This document shows positions 63,072 to 64,000 of a DNA stretch of 64,000 nucleotides, one piece after another. How positions within the stretch are numbered: the stretch's first letter is position 1; each line of letters starts with the position of its first letter. The DNA is taken from NCBI GenBank assembly GCA_013400975.1, contig WBMZ01014019.1, forward strand, positions 1 through 64,000, written 5' to 3'. The stretch is from Atrichornis clamosus. Lineage: Eukaryota > Chordata > Aves > Passeriformes > Menuridae. The notes under the pieces are model-generated. The model had not been told where the DNA came from, did not search any database, and worked only from the letters and a program-made list of their open reading frames with translations. The position numbers were made by a program, and so were the translations under genes.

Positions 63072-64000
63072 ACTTTAAACAAAAATAGAAAGGTTGATGA
63101 GGAGAGAACAAAATCAAAAAGTCCACATCTAAATATGCGTGCAGAAAAAGAGTTGCTCAGGAGATAGAAACAGACATAATTAAAAATAACAGGATTCACA
63201 TTTCTAAAAGTAAAACCAGATATTGATAATCTAGCCAGACTAATGCCTTCTCAACCATTAAATTCCTCTTTATTGTCCTACATTTAATTGCACATTTTGT
63301 CTAAGAATTAATATTAGCTAATAGACTTGTTATCTTCTTTATTAGTGCTCATTATGCTAAACTACATTGCTGTATTGGACAGCTGCCATTCCTATTTTAT
63401 TTAAATTTTGCACAAGAAATATATTTAAGCTGTTCACTGCTGCCAAACACTAAAAATAAAGGAAAGAACTCTGGTAAGGAAAACTGAGTTTATATGTCTA
63501 AATGAACACAATCCATTTAATAAAGTATTATCAAGTATGAAAGAATAATCCCATTTGACAAAGGAAAATAGCAGGTGGGATAGGTCTCTTATATCACACA
63601 TATCTATCAAACTGAGATGATACTAAATCCATTTTTAAAGGATTTATACTTTAGAGGGCTTTGGCTTTGGAGGATAAAGTTCAAAATTTGTCCCATATCT
63701 CACTAGATGTTTAAATGTTTATGTCAAGAAAGTGCTGCAATTATGGCAAGACGGACTTGTTGTTATTATAAGGAGGTGTTTTGAAATGGGGCTGACAACT
63801 AGCTAGAAGACAAGGCAGATCTTGCTATTTTGAGATAAATTTTCTTGTAAATTTTCTTTTAGTTCATCAGAAGCATGAATTGTTATGCTATTAATGCATT
63901 TGGTTATATAATTTTTAAATTACTTCATGTATTCTGCCTGATGACTTGCAGAAAGATAATTTTGCCATTGCCAGTATGTTGTCATAACTTCAGTCTCACG

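Larger units (their letters stand above)
50687..64000 (-). other. FGF14: FGF14 intron 3, right-hand segment to the window edge
   Basis: AT-rich DNA with no exon that I can support; FGF14 exon 3 should lie beyond the right edge. It contains a 15-nt T run (53082-53096), a TA run (53945-53966), a 26-base CR1 tail remnant (54421-54446), and a CATT run (63056-63071). Frames of 105 codons at 53572 (no ATG start) and 131 codons at 57566 have no splice context or recognised domain. Confidence 0.65.

Noticed and set aside
21634..64000. Search for FGF14 exon 3 on the minus strand
   Set aside because: I looked for the reverse complement of the segment ending in the IAMNGEGYLY-type motif and saw none. 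This was a search by eye, so a divergent match could have been missed.
1..64000. CRISPR arrays, rRNA or tRNA genes, bacterial operons, intact retroviral or DNA-transposon genes
   Set aside because: No regularly spaced repeats, no recognisable RNA gene structure, and no reverse transcriptase, integrase or transposase motifs in any frame I examined.

Overview
This window is nuclear DNA of a land vertebrate, most probably a bird. The evidence is split genes with GT/AG introns, AT-rich non-coding DNA making up nearly the whole window, and several 5'-truncated CR1 LINE copies that end in the ATTCTATG-type tail typical of avian CR1. There is no bacterial or viral gene organisation. Only five coding exons, about 0.7 kb of 64 kb, can be supported; they belong to two genes that face each other tail to tail.

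Left part (1-10976, + strand): the last three coding exons of ITGBL1 (integrin beta-like 1, a secreted protein of cysteine-rich integrin-type EGF repeats) at 4028-4174, 9268-9381 and 10885-10976. The introns between them hold one CR1 copy (5891-6188) and a 29-nt strictly alternating purine/pyrimidine tract just upstream of the second exon.

Middle (10977-18749): the interval between the two stop codons. It holds both 3' UTRs, candidate poly(A) signals for each gene (11748 on +, 17161 on -), a long AT dinucleotide run and a strong G-quadruplex motif close to the midpoint, and a 9-bp hairpin.

Right part (18750-64000, - strand): the final two coding exons of FGF14 (intracellular FGF homologous factor 4), exon 5 at 18750-18886 and exon 4 at 21435-21633. 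Everything from 21634 to the right edge reads as the large intron 3 of FGF14; I saw no further exon there. That intron carries at least six CR1 pieces, microsatellites, and an 81-bp segment present twice without a mismatch (33714-33794 and 35807-35887). The second copy interrupts a CR1 element, so it looks like a recent templated insertion. This is the most unusual thing I found.

The two genes have no known shared pathway: ITGBL1 acts outside the cell and FGF14 acts on voltage-gated sodium channels inside neurons. Their link is position: the NALCN-ITGBL1-FGF14 order is an old vertebrate synteny. I found no undescribed biological system, no CRISPR array, no rRNA or tRNA gene and no intact mobile element.
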